Shown: positions 1-6,011, counted from the stretch's first letter. The stretch: 6,454 nt of DNA from Alphaproteobacteria bacterium (GCA_018971405.1 JAGXAX010000089.1:1-6454); one strand, 5' to 3'. Translations and numbers: made by a program. The notes: generated from the sequence alone by a model not told the origin.

Positions 1-1344
1 TTCTTCGTCGTCATGCCCGCGCTGATCGGCGGCTTCGGAAACTGGTTCATCCCGCTGATGATCGGCGCGCCCGACATGGCCTTCCCGCGCATGAACAACC
101 TTTCCTTCTGGCTGCTCGTGCCCGCCTTCCTGCTGCTGATCTGCTCCGCCTTCGTCGGCGAGGGCGCCGGCACCGGCTGGACGATCTATCCGCCGCTTTC
201 CAGCACGCTCGGCCAGCCCGGCCCGTCGGTGGACATGGCCATTTTCGCCCTGCACCTCGCGGGCGCCTCTTCGATCCTCGGCGCGGCCAACTTCATCACC
301 ACCATCTTCAACATGCGCGCGCCCGGCATGACGCTGCACAAGATGCCGCTGTTCATCTGGGGCATGCTCGTCACGGCCTTCCTGCTCGTGCTGGCCGTTC
401 CGGTCCTCGCCGGCGCCATCACCATGCTGCTGACCGACCGCAACTTCGGCACGGCCTTCTTCAAGCCCGCGCAGGGCGGCGATCCGCTGCTCTTCCAGCA
501 CCTCTTCTGGTTCTTCGGCCACCCCGAGGTCTACATCATGATTTTGCCCGCCTTCGGCATCATCAGCCAGATCGTCTCGACCTTCTCGAAGAAGCCGATC
601 TTCGGCTACCTCGGCATGGCCTACGCGATGGTCTCGATCGGCTTCGTCGGCTTCGTCGTCTGGGCGCACCACATGTACACCACCGGCCTCGGCGTCGACG
701 TCCGCACCTACTTCACCATCGCGACGCTCGTCATCGCGGTGCCGACAGGCGTCAAGGTCTTCTCGTGGATCGCGACGATGTGGGGCGGCTCGATCAGCTT
801 CAAGACGCCGATGCTCTGGGCGGTCGGGTTCATCTTCCTCTTCACCGTCGGCGGCGTCTCGGGCGTCATGCTCGCCAACGCGGGCGAGGACATCATCCTG
901 CACGACACCTACTTCGTCATCGCGCACTTTCACTACGTGCTGTCGCTCGGTGCGGTCTTCGCCATCTTCGGCGGCTGGTACTACTGGATCGGCAAGATGT
1001 CCGGCCGCCAGTACCCCGAATGGGCGGGTCAGGTGCATTTCTGGACGACGTTCATCGGCGTGAACATCACCTTCTTCCCGATGCACTTCCTCGGCCTGCA
1101 GGGCATGCCGCGCCGCATCCCCGACTATCCGGACGCCTTCGCGCACTGGAACATGGTCGCCTCCTACGGCGCCTACATCGTCGGCGCCTCGACGGTCTTC
1201 TTCCTCCTGACCGCCATCTACACGCTGGTCGCAGGCAAAAAGGTCGGCGGCAACTACTGGGGCGAAGGCGCGAACACGCTGGAATGGACGGTCTCCTCGC
1301 CGCCCCCGTTCCACCAGTTCACCACACAGCCGATCGTCAAGTAA
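1..1344 (+). CDS. ctaD: Cytochrome c oxidase subunit I, aa3-type (5' truncated by window edge)
   Basis: Catalytic subunit of the proton-pumping aa3 oxidase of the inner membrane, which reduces O2 with electrons from cytochrome c. The reading frame is open from base 1 and gives 447 residues; the family usually has about 530-560, so roughly 100 N-terminal residues, including the helix II heme a histidine, lie upstream. Numbering within the fragment, I see the D-channel Asp25 in [12 protein letters not shown], the CuB ligand His174 with Glu176 and cross-linked Tyr178 in GHPEVY, the CuB ligands His223-His224 in WAHHMYT, the K-channel Lys252 in PTGVKVFSW, heme a3 ligand His309 and heme a ligand His311 in AHFHYV. 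This is the full A1-type set for the part present. The C-terminus keeps the usual NYW...LEW..SSPPP tail. It is the first gene of a tight run, with ctaB starting 9 bp after the TAA stop. There is no frameshift or missing catalytic residue in the visible part. Confidence 0.98.
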   Translation, partial: FFVVMPALIGGFGNWFIPLMIGAPDMAFPRMNNLSFWLLVPAFLLLICSAFVGEGAGTGWTIYPPLSSTLGQPGPSVDMAIFALHLAGASSILGAANFITTIFNMRAPGMTLHKMPLFIWGMLVTAFLLVLAVPVLAGAITMLLTDRNFGTAFFKPAQGGDPLLFQHLFWFFGHPEVYIMILPAFGIISQIVSTFSKKPIFGYLGMAYAMVSIGFVGFVVWAHHMYTTGLGVDVRTYFTIATLVIAVPTGVKVFSWIATMWGGSISFKTPMLWAVGFIFLFTVGGVSGVMLANAGEDIILHDTYFVIAHFHYVLSLGAVFAIFGGWYYWIGKMSGRQYPEWAGQVHFWTTFIGVNITFFPMHFLGLQGMPRRIPDYPDAFAHWNMVASYGAYIVGASTVFFLLTAIYTLVAGKKVGGNYWGEGANTLEWTVSSPPPFHQFTTQPIVK

Positions 1345-1353
1345 GACGGAAAA

Positions 1354-2244
1354 ATGACGACGCTCACGGCACAGGCTGAACCCGCAGCAGGCACAGGAAC
1401 GGTTTCCGATTTCTTCGAGCTGCTGAAACCCCGCGTGATGACGCTCGTCGTCTTCACCGGCGTGGCGGGCGTCGTGCTGGCACCGGGGCATCTCAACCCG
1501 TTCCTCGCCTTTGTCGCCGTTTTGTGCATCGCCATCGGCGCGGGCGCGGCGGGCGCGATCAATATGTGGTACGAGCGCGACATCGACGCCGTCATGAGCC
1601 GCACGCAAAAACGCCCGCTGCCGCAGGGCCGCGTCAATCCGGACGAGGCCGTCAGCTTCGGCGTGGTGCTGACCATCCTTGCCGTCTTCCTGATGGGCCT
1701 CGCGCTCAACTGGGCGGCGGCGGCGCTTCTGGCTTTCGCCTCGTTCTTCTACGTCTTCATCTACACCGTCTGGCTGAAGCGCCGCACGCCGCAGAACATC
1801 GTCATCGGCGGCGCGGCGGGGGCCTTCCCGCCGATGATCGGCTGGGCGGCGGCGACGGGGCATGTCTCGATCGAGTCCATCATGCTCTTCGCGCTGATCT
1901 TCCTCTGGACGCCGCCGCATTTCTGGTCGCTCGCGCTCTACAAGAACGCCGACTACAAAAAGGCCGGCATCCCGATGCTCCCCGTCGTCGCGGGCGCGGA
2001 AGCCACCCGCCGGCAGATCCTGCTCTACAGCCTGATTTTGACACCCTTCGTCTTCGCGCCTTATTTCATGCATATCGCCGGCATGGTTTACCTGATCGGT
2101 GCGGCCGCGCTGCATGCGCTGTTCGTCCTTTCCGCCGTCCGCGTCCGCCTTGATGCGACCTTCAAGTCCGCGAAGCTCATGTTCGGCTATTCGATCTTCT
2201 ACCTCTTCGGCCTTTTCGCGCTGATGATGCTCGGGAGGATGTGA
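1354..2244 (+). CDS. ctaB: Protoheme IX farnesyltransferase (heme O synthase)
   Basis: Integral membrane prenyltransferase of the UbiA family (CtaB/CyoE/Cox10) that adds a farnesyl group to heme B to make heme O, the precursor of heme A used by subunit I. The 296 residues match the family length. The N-terminal KPRVMTLVVFTG segment (residues 25-36), the first Asp-rich motif N70-x-x-x-E-R-D-I-D78, a PQNIVIGGAAGAFPPMIGW stretch (146-164) and the second motif D200-YKKAGIPMLP (200-210) are all present, with several hydrophobic helices between them. The ATG at 1354 is 9 bp after the ctaD stop and has only a weak GGA upstream, so translation is probably coupled to ctaD. The 3' end lies one base before the next start. 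The function is firm from the motifs; co-transcription with ctaD is inferred from spacing. Confidence 0.97.
   Translation: MTTLTAQAEPAAGTGTVSDFFELLKPRVMTLVVFTGVAGVVLAPGHLNPFLAFVAVLCIAIGAGAAGAINMWYERDIDAVMSRTQKRPLPQGRVNPDEAVSFGVVLTILAVFLMGLALNWAAAALLAFASFFYVFIYTVWLKRRTPQNIVIGGAAGAFPPMIGWAAATGHVSIESIMLFALIFLWTPPHFWSLALYKNADYKKAGIPMLPVVAGAEATRRQILLYSLILTPFVFAPYFMHIAGMVYLIGAAALHALFVLSAVRVRLDATFKSAKLMFGYSIFYLFGLFALMMLGRM
2233..2238 (+). promoter_or_regulatory. Shine-Dalgarno site of the CoxF-like gene, inside ctaB
   Basis: GGGAGG lies 7 bases before the ATG at 2246 and sits inside the last codons of ctaB, whose TGA ends at 2244. It supports the choice of start for the 62-residue gene and suggests coupled translation. 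Confidence 0.6.
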
Positions 2245-2245
2245 A

Positions 2246-2434
2246 ATGGCTCTCGATCCGCTGCACGAACAAAAGAAGAGAAAGAACTACGCCGTGCTCC
2301 TGGCGCTGTTCGGCTTCGTGCTGATCATCTTTTTCGTCACGCTCGTCCGTCTCAAGGAGCGCGTCCGCGACAACATGCAGTCCCAGAAAACGTCCGTTTC
2401 CGCGCCGCAGGCCGCAGTCCCGCACGCGAAATAA
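2246..2434 (+). CDS. CoxF-like small single-span membrane protein
   Basis: A 62-residue protein with a charged N-terminus (LHEQKKRKN, residues 6-14), one hydrophobic segment at about 15-34 ending in IIFFVTLVRLK, and a polar, Ala/Pro-rich tail (about 38-62). In many Alphaproteobacteria a small protein of this form (basic N-terminus, one helix, then a TLVRL-like end), often called CoxF, lies between ctaB and ctaG. Position, size and pattern agree, so I treat it as CoxF-like. Its biochemical role is not established; a part in oxidase assembly is inferred from place alone. A good Shine-Dalgarno sequence at 2233-2238 supports the start. The tail after the helix seems longer than in CoxF proteins I recall, which end soon after it. 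A truncated CtaG is less likely, since CtaG continues after its helix into a cysteine-containing periplasmic domain, of which nothing is visible here. Confidence 0.75.
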   Translation: MALDPLHEQKKRKNYAVLLALFGFVLIIFFVTLVRLKERVRDNMQSQKTSVSAPQAAVPHAK

Positions 2435-2441
2435 CCAGCAA

Positions 2442-2449
2442 AGGAAGGA
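2442..2449 (+). promoter_or_regulatory. Shine-Dalgarno site deciding the ctaE start
   Basis: AGGAAGGA lies 8 bases before the ATG at 2458. Another ATG at 2450 abuts the site and is out of frame with ctaE, so 2458 is the start used. The 23-bp gap has no room for any other gene. Confidence 0.7.
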
Positions 2450-2457
2450 ATGATCCC

Positions 2458-3294
2458 ATGTCCGACGTACCTCAATACGACCTGAAAAGCGGCCCGCAAA
2501 CGCCGTTCTTCGTGCCCCAGCCCAGCCCGTGGCCGTTCTTCGGCGCCATGGCGGGCGGCCTGCTGGCGACGTCGGCCGTGCTTTACATGCACCACATCTC
2601 TCTGGGCGATTTCCACTTCGGCCTGAAAGAGGTCGGCCTCGGCTTCCTCTGCGTCCTGGCCGTCATGTGGGTATGGTGGCGCGATGTCATCAAGGAAACC
2701 TTCGTCCAGAAGGCCGTCGGGCCGGAAAGCACCACCGGCCTGCGCTACGGCATGGCGCTGTTCATCTCTTCCGAAGTGATGTTCTTCGTCGCCTTCTTCT
2801 GGGCGTTCTTCGCCTCCAGCCTCTTCCCCAAGGCCGCGATCGACTTCACCTGGCCGCCGAAGGGGATCGAGGTCACGCCCGCGTTCGACCTGCCCTTCCT
2901 GATGACGATGATCCTGCTGCTCTCCGGCTGCGCCGTCACCTGGGCGCACCACTGCATCCTCGAAGACAAAAAGGAAGAATCCGTCAAGGCGCTGGCGGTG
3001 ACCGTGGCCCTCGGCGCGGCCTTCACGTGTTTCCAGGCGTTTGAATATTACCACGCCACCTACCACTTCACCGACGGCATCTATCCCTCGACGTTCTTCA
3101 TGGCGACGGGCTTCCACGGCCTGCACGTGCTGATCGGCAGCATCTTCCTCACCGTCTGCCTCGTCCGCGCCATCAAGGGGCATTTCTCGGCGAAGCGCCA
3201 CTTCGGCTTCGAGGCCGCCGCGTGGTACTGGCACTTCGTCGACGTGGTCTGGCTGTTCCTCTTCATCTGCATCTACTGGTGGGGCAACAGCTAA
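2458..3294 (+). CDS. ctaE: Cytochrome c oxidase subunit III
   Basis: Subunit III of the aa3 oxidase, a seven-helix membrane protein that binds phospholipid and sustains proton uptake and turnover stability of subunit I. The 278 residues suit the alphaproteobacterial family. Hydrophobic segments lie near residues 26-46, 55-74, 98-122, 145-166, 177-198, 212-237 and 255-275. Diagnostic motifs are SSEVMFFVAFFWAFF with the conserved helix Glu106, TWAHH (161-165), FEYYHA (195-200), GFHGLHVLIGS (218-228), and the C-terminal WYWHFVDVVW (256-265) ending in YWWGNS. The N-terminus keeps the usual 'YDL..PSPWP' pattern. A strong ribosome site precedes it. In most relatives ctaG lies immediately upstream; here the CoxF-like gene does. 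Downstream, a sugar kinase follows after 21 bp. No anomalies are seen in the coding sequence. Confidence 0.98.
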   Translation: MSDVPQYDLKSGPQTPFFVPQPSPWPFFGAMAGGLLATSAVLYMHHISLGDFHFGLKEVGLGFLCVLAVMWVWWRDVIKETFVQKAVGPESTTGLRYGMALFISSEVMFFVAFFWAFFASSLFPKAAIDFTWPPKGIEVTPAFDLPFLMTMILLLSGCAVTWAHHCILEDKKEESVKALAVTVALGAAFTCFQAFEYYHATYHFTDGIYPSTFFMATGFHGLHVLIGSIFLTVCLVRAIKGHFSAKRHFGFEAAAWYWHFVDVVWLFLFICIYWWGNS

Positions 3295-3315
3295 GCCCGC
3301 CGCGGGCCTCCGGCC

Positions 3316-4329
3316 ATGCATATCGGCGTCGATCTCGGCGGCACGAAGACGGAAGCCGTCTGCCTCGACGCCGACAGCGGCGCCGAGCTTTTCCGGCACC
3401 GCGTTCCCTCGCCGCGCGGCGATTACAGGGCGACGGTCGGCGCCATCGCCGCCCTCGTGACGCTGGCGGAAGACACCCTCTCGCAAAAAGGCACCGTGGG
3501 CGTCGGCATTCCCGGCACGGTCTCCGCCGATACCGGACTCGTCAAGAACGCCAATTCCACATGGCTCAACGGCCAGCCGCTCGATAAAGACCTCGCCGCG
3601 GCTCTCGGCCGCCCCGTACGCGTCGAGAACGACGCAAACTGCTTCGCCCTCTCCGAGGCCGTGGACGGCGCGGGGAAAGGAAAAAGCGCCGTCTTCGCCG
3701 TCATCATCGGCACCGGCTGCGGCGCGGGCATCGCCGTCGACGGCCGGATTTTGGGCGGCCCCAACCGCATCGCCGGAGAATGGGGGCATAACCCGCTCCC
3801 CGCGCCGCGCTTTTATCGGGAGAACGCGCCTGAACGGCCCGACATCTTCGGCGCGGGCGCAAGCGTCAACCCGACCTACGCCGCGAAGCCCCGCCCCGTC
3901 TATTTCACGGACGACGGGGACTGGAACGAATACCCCGGCACCCCCTGCTATTGCGGCAAGCGCGGCTGCCTTGAAACGTGGATTTCCGGCACCGGCCTCG
4001 AAAACGACTATGCGCGCGTCACCGGCGAAGCGCTTTCCACCCATGCCGTCATCGACGGCGCCCGAAAGGGCGAGCCCCGCGCCGCCGCCGCGCTGGAGCG
4101 CTACGTCAACCGCCTCGCGCGGGCGCTGGCGGAGGTCATAAATATCCTCGATCCGGACGTTATCGTCCTTGGCGGCGGCATGAGCAATGTTGCAGAATTA
4201 TATGACCGCGTGCCGCACGCATGGGAGGCGCATGTCTTCTCGGATGTCTGCCATACGCCGCTCGTTCCCGCGCGGCACGGGGATTCATCCGGCGTACGCG
4301 GCGCGGCCTGGCTGTGGAATGAAAAATAG
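3316..4329 (+). CDS. mak: ROK-family sugar kinase, Mak-type manno/fructokinase
   Basis: Cytoplasmic ATP-dependent hexose kinase of the ROK family; the closest pattern I recognise is E. coli Mak, which makes fructose-6-phosphate from fructose (and acts on mannose). In the 337 residues I see the phosphate loop [11 protein letters not shown] (3-13), GIPGTVS (64-70), the Mak-like [17 protein letters not shown] (77-93), catalytic Asp106 in [14 protein letters not shown] (131-138), GEWGH (154-158) with zinc ligand His158, the zinc cluster C211-x-C213-x4-C218 followed by LETWISGTG, then [13 protein letters not shown] (279-291) and [14 protein letters not shown] near the end. Mak has about 300 residues; the excess lies mainly between His158 and Cys211, where I recall about 19 positions from the histidine to the first cysteine rather than 53. 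The start fits the family exactly, but no Shine-Dalgarno sequence precedes it, so expression probably depends on ctaE translation. A kinase is not a usual member of the cta cluster. Family is firm; fructose as substrate is inferred. Confidence 0.93.
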   Translation: MHIGVDLGGTKTEAVCLDADSGAELFRHRVPSPRGDYRATVGAIAALVTLAEDTLSQKGTVGVGIPGTVSADTGLVKNANSTWLNGQPLDKDLAAALGRPVRVENDANCFALSEAVDGAGKGKSAVFAVIIGTGCGAGIAVDGRILGGPNRIAGEWGHNPLPAPRFYRENAPERPDIFGAGASVNPTYAAKPRPVYFTDDGDWNEYPGTPCYCGKRGCLETWISGTGLENDYARVTGEALSTHAVIDGARKGEPRAAAALERYVNRLARALAEVINILDPDVIVLGGGMSNVAELYDRVPHAWEAHVFSDVCHTPLVPARHGDSSGVRGAAWLWNEK

Positions 4330-4334
4330 GAAAG
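4328..4334 (+). promoter_or_regulatory. Shine-Dalgarno site of the DUF983 gene overlapping the kinase stop
   Basis: AGGAAAG lies 5 bases before the ATG at 4340 and shares bases with the kinase stop codon TAG (4327-4329). This selects 4340 over the earlier in-frame ATGs inside the kinase gene, the first at 4187, and points to coupled translation. Confidence 0.6.
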
Positions 4335-4339
4335 AAAAC

Positions 4340-4687
4340 ATGTCACTCCTCGACGATATACGCTTCTGTCTGAAACCGCGCTGCCCCGTCTGCCGCGAAG
4401 GGCGTCTGTTCAAGCCGTGGTCGGTCGATCCGGTGGAGGAATGCGCCATCTGCCACACGCGCCTCGGCGAGACGGACGTCGGCGACGGCGCTTCGGTCTT
4501 CATGATCTTCCTGCTCGGCGCGACGGTCGTGCCGCTGGCGCTGGTCGTCGACCATTTTTTCAGCCCGCCGCTGTGGGTGCATGCGGTTTTATGGGGCGGC
4601 GTGATGCTTGGAATGATCGCCGTCATCCTGCCCGCCGTCAAGGCCTACGTCATCCTGCTCGAGTACCGTCACCGGCCGAAGCGGTGA
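4340..4687 (+). CDS. DUF983 family zinc-ribbon membrane protein
   Basis: A 115-residue protein with a cytoplasmic-type zinc ribbon (Cys15-x2-Cys18 and Cys35-x2-Cys38) followed by the DUF983 signature GETDVGDGASVFMIFLLG (43-60), and two hydrophobic helices at about 52-70 and 78-102. DUF983 proteins are common beside ctaE and surf1 in Alphaproteobacteria, so a role in oxidase biogenesis is suspected, but I know of no established biochemical function. The frame is open further upstream, but that part lies inside the kinase in another frame; the ATG at 4340 has a good ribosome site and gives the normal family N-terminus. The last 19 bases overlap the 3' end of the convergent metallopeptidase gene. 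Family assignment is firm; function is inferred from neighbourhood only. Metal binding is inferred from the four cysteines. Confidence 0.9.
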   Translation: MSLLDDIRFCLKPRCPVCREGRLFKPWSVDPVEECAICHTRLGETDVGDGASVFMIFLLGATVVPLALVVDHFFSPPLWVHAVLWGGVMLGMIAVILPAVKAYVILLEYRHRPKR

Positions 4688-5229
4688 CCGAAGAGGCGGA
4701 AGCGCTTGCGCTTCGCGTATGACGGGTCTTTCAGGAATTTCGCCAGCACGGCCTCGAACTGCTTTTTTCTCTCCCGCGCGGTGGTGCCGTCGGTGCAATA
4801 GCCCGTCTGCAGCCGCCATCGCAGCAGGTAATAGTCCTCGATGATCGCCGCCTGCTGCTCCATGCCATAGTCCGTCAGGTCTTTTTTCGGGTCGAGCGAG
4901 AAATAATACGCGCTCTTGTAGTTGAACCTGTGCTTCAGCTGCAGCTTGACCGCCTCGCCCACCGGATGCAGGATTTTGTTCTGGTACTGCCAGACGTGCG
5001 CCATCTCGTGCAGAAAGAAGGCGCGGCGGTCGCCGGGCTCGCGCGCGTAATCCGCGCTGTAGCAGTCGCGCGTGTATATTTCGCCGCGCGGCGTCATGCC
5101 GGAATTCCTGCGCTGGATGAGTGCGTAGCCGCCGTCATGGACCCGCACCGCGGCATAATCGATCGCGCCGCCGAAGAGGCTGCGGGCGAGGTCGATTTCG
5201 CCTGACGTCAGGGGGCGTGAACGGCGCAC
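4669..5229 (-). CDS. Vgr-related HExxH metallopeptidase-like protein
   Basis: A 186-residue protein read leftward from a GTG start. The core is FFLHEMAHVWQYQ (residues 71-83), an HExxH zinc-peptidase motif with His74, Glu75 and His78; a plausible third ligand is Glu124 in YGMEQQAAIIEDYY, 46 residues after the second histidine. The N-terminal RPLTSGEIDLARSLFGGAIDY (5-25) is the pattern I recall from small alphaproteobacterial proteins annotated 'vgr-related protein', which pair it with HExxHVWQ and an EQQA motif. No signal peptide or membrane helix is visible, so it is probably cytoplasmic, or exported by a route not visible here. The C-terminus is strongly basic (KRKRFRLFGHRFGR). AAGGAG lies 5 bases before the GTG, supporting the start. 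It opposes the cta genes, overlaps the DUF983 3' end and shares a divergent spacer with surf1. Substrate and biological role are unknown, and a link to the oxidase is not shown. Confidence 0.8.
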   Translation of the reverse strand: MRRSRPLTSGEIDLARSLFGGAIDYAAVRVHDGGYALIQRRNSGMTPRGEIYTRDCYSADYAREPGDRRAFFLHEMAHVWQYQNKILHPVGEAVKLQLKHRFNYKSAYYFSLDPKKDLTDYGMEQQAAIIEDYYLLRWRLQTGYCTDGTTARERKKQFEAVLAKFLKDPSYAKRKRFRLFGHRFGR

Positions 5230-5333
5230 GCGGGCTCCTTTTTCAGATTACTTCATTGATAAAGCTACTAAATTTCGTAAAAGCGTGCAAATGAAATCTA
5301 CCCCTTTTCCCCGGAAAATTTTAAAATGCCCGT
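5230..5333. promoter_or_regulatory. AT-rich divergent spacer, probable promoters for metallopeptidase and surf1
   Basis: This 104-bp gap lies between divergent genes and is distinctly AT-rich against the GC-rich surroundings, so it must hold the start signals for the leftward gene and probably for surf1-thrC. On the plus strand TTGATA (5256-5261) and TAAAAG (5278-5283), 16 bp apart, are a weak sigma-70-like pair. On the minus strand TTGCAC and TAGCTT, 17 bp apart, are an even weaker pair. I see no convincing operator palindrome. The promoter role is inferred from gene orientation; the boxes themselves are tentative. Confidence 0.45.
5235..5240 (-). promoter_or_regulatory. Shine-Dalgarno site supporting the GTG start of the metallopeptidase gene
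   Basis: Read on the minus strand this is AAGGAG, 5 bases before the GTG at 5229-5227. It is one of the best ribosome sites in the window and justifies the non-ATG start. Confidence 0.7.
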
Positions 5334-5337
5334 ATGA
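5326..5337 (+). other. Three-codon mini-ORF ending on the surf1 start
   Basis: ATG CCC GTA TGA, whose stop codon overlaps the surf1 ATG at 5334 as ATGA. A weak GGAAAA (5313-5318) is spaced 7 bases before this ATG, while surf1 itself has no Shine-Dalgarno sequence at normal distance. It could feed ribosomes to surf1 by re-initiation, or be chance. Confidence 0.25.
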
Positions 5338-6011
5338 AAACATTCCGCCCGCCATTGCCTGCCGCCATCGCCTCGCTGCTGACCTTCGCCTTTCTCGCGT
5401 ATCTCGGCGTCTGGCAGGTGCAGCGCCTGCACTGGAAAACCGCCCTCCTCGACAGGATCCACACCCGCATGGCCGCGGCGCCTGCGCCGCTGCCGGAAAA
5501 AATCGGCCATCCCGCCGATTGGGAATACCGCCGCGCGAGCATGGCGGGGCATTATCTTTACGGCCATGAATTCCTCATCATGCCGCGCACGCATCACGGC
5601 GAAAACGGCTTTTACATGATGGTGCCGTTCCAACGCGTTTCAGGCGGCACGGTGATCGTCAACCGCGGCTGGATCTCGCAAGACCTGATGCCGAAGGTGA
5701 CGCGGCCGCAAGGCATCATCGAAATCCACGGCATCATCACGCTGCCGCACAAGACGGCCTTCACGCCCGTCAACCTGCCGCAGAAAAACCAGTGGTACTG
5801 GCCCGACCTCGGGGAAATGGCCGCGTCGGCGCATCTGGGCGAGGTCGCGCCCGTCATCTTCACGCTCGACAAAACGCCATCAGACGTCTATCCGATCGGC
5901 GGCATGGTGCGGACGGACTTTCCCAACCATCACCTGCAATACGCGATTTTCTGGTTTTTGATGGCTCTGTTGTCGCAGGTGGCGTTCGTGCTGCGCTTCC
6001 GTCAGGAATGA
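5334..6011 (+). CDS. SURF1 family cytochrome c oxidase assembly protein
   Basis: Inner-membrane assembly factor (SURF1/Shy1) that helps insert heme a into subunit I. The 225 residues give the classical hairpin form: a first helix at about 8-26 followed by LGVWQVQRLHWK (24-35), a periplasmic domain with EYRRASMAGHY (64-74) and VNRGWI (109-114), and a second helix at about 203-221 introduced by PNHHLQYAIFWF (197-208). His200, just before LQYA, aligns with the heme-ligating histidine described for Paracoccus Surf1 proteins. An in-frame TAA at 5322 rules out an earlier start, so ATG 5334 is the first possible one; its own ribosome site is poor. It is separated from the rest of the cta genes by the opposing metallopeptidase gene and so needs its own promoter. 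Its stop overlaps the thrC start. The Paracoccus paralogues Surf1c and Surf1q serve different oxidases; location here favours the aa3 type. Confidence 0.96.
   Translation: MKTFRPPLPAAIASLLTFAFLAYLGVWQVQRLHWKTALLDRIHTRMAAAPAPLPEKIGHPADWEYRRASMAGHYLYGHEFLIMPRTHHGENGFYMMVPFQRVSGGTVIVNRGWISQDLMPKVTRPQGIIEIHGIITLPHKTAFTPVNLPQKNQWYWPDLGEMAASAHLGEVAPVIFTLDKTPSDVYPIGGMVRTDFPNHHLQYAIFWFLMALLSQVAFVLRFRQE

Noticed and set aside
765..1379. Plus-strand open frame of 204 codons inside ctaD
   Set aside because: It overlaps the heme-binding half of ctaD in another frame and its product is rich in Arg, Leu and His with no recognisable motif.
1524..2153. Plus-strand open frame of 209 codons inside ctaB
   Set aside because: It is a shifted reading of ctaB with an Arg/Gly/Ala-rich product; ctaB has both catalytic motifs in its own frame.
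2450..2452. ATG upstream of ctaE as an alternative start
   Set aside because: It is out of frame with ctaE and touches the Shine-Dalgarno site, so ribosomes bound there would use 2458.
3295..3307. Inverted repeat GCCCG-CCG-CGGGC just after the ctaE stop, considered as a terminator
   Set aside because: The stem is only 5 bp with a 3-base loop and no T-run follows; such GC repeats are frequent by chance here. It might at most weaken read-through.
2287..4044. Long minus-strand open frame of 585 codons, the longest in the window
   Set aside because: It lies antisense to the CoxF-like gene, ctaE and the sugar kinase, all with unmistakable family motifs or context. Its product is a low-complexity Arg/Glu/Asp/Gly/Ala-rich sequence typical of GC-rich shadow frames.
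4187..4339. N-terminal extension of DUF983 to an upstream in-frame ATG
   Set aside because: The added 51 residues lie in the kinase gene in another frame, do not fit the family N-terminus, and the ATG at 4340 has a good ribosome site.
4699..4714. Perfect hairpin GAAGCG-CTTG-CGCTTC after the DUF983 stop, considered as a terminator
   Set aside because: There is no T-run on either side, and the bases encode the basic C-terminal segment of the metallopeptidase. It remains possible but unsupported.
5285..5569. Plus-strand open frame crossing the spacer and the 5' part of surf1
   Set aside because: It is out of frame with surf1, whose product has all family motifs; the overlapping product has no recognisable feature.
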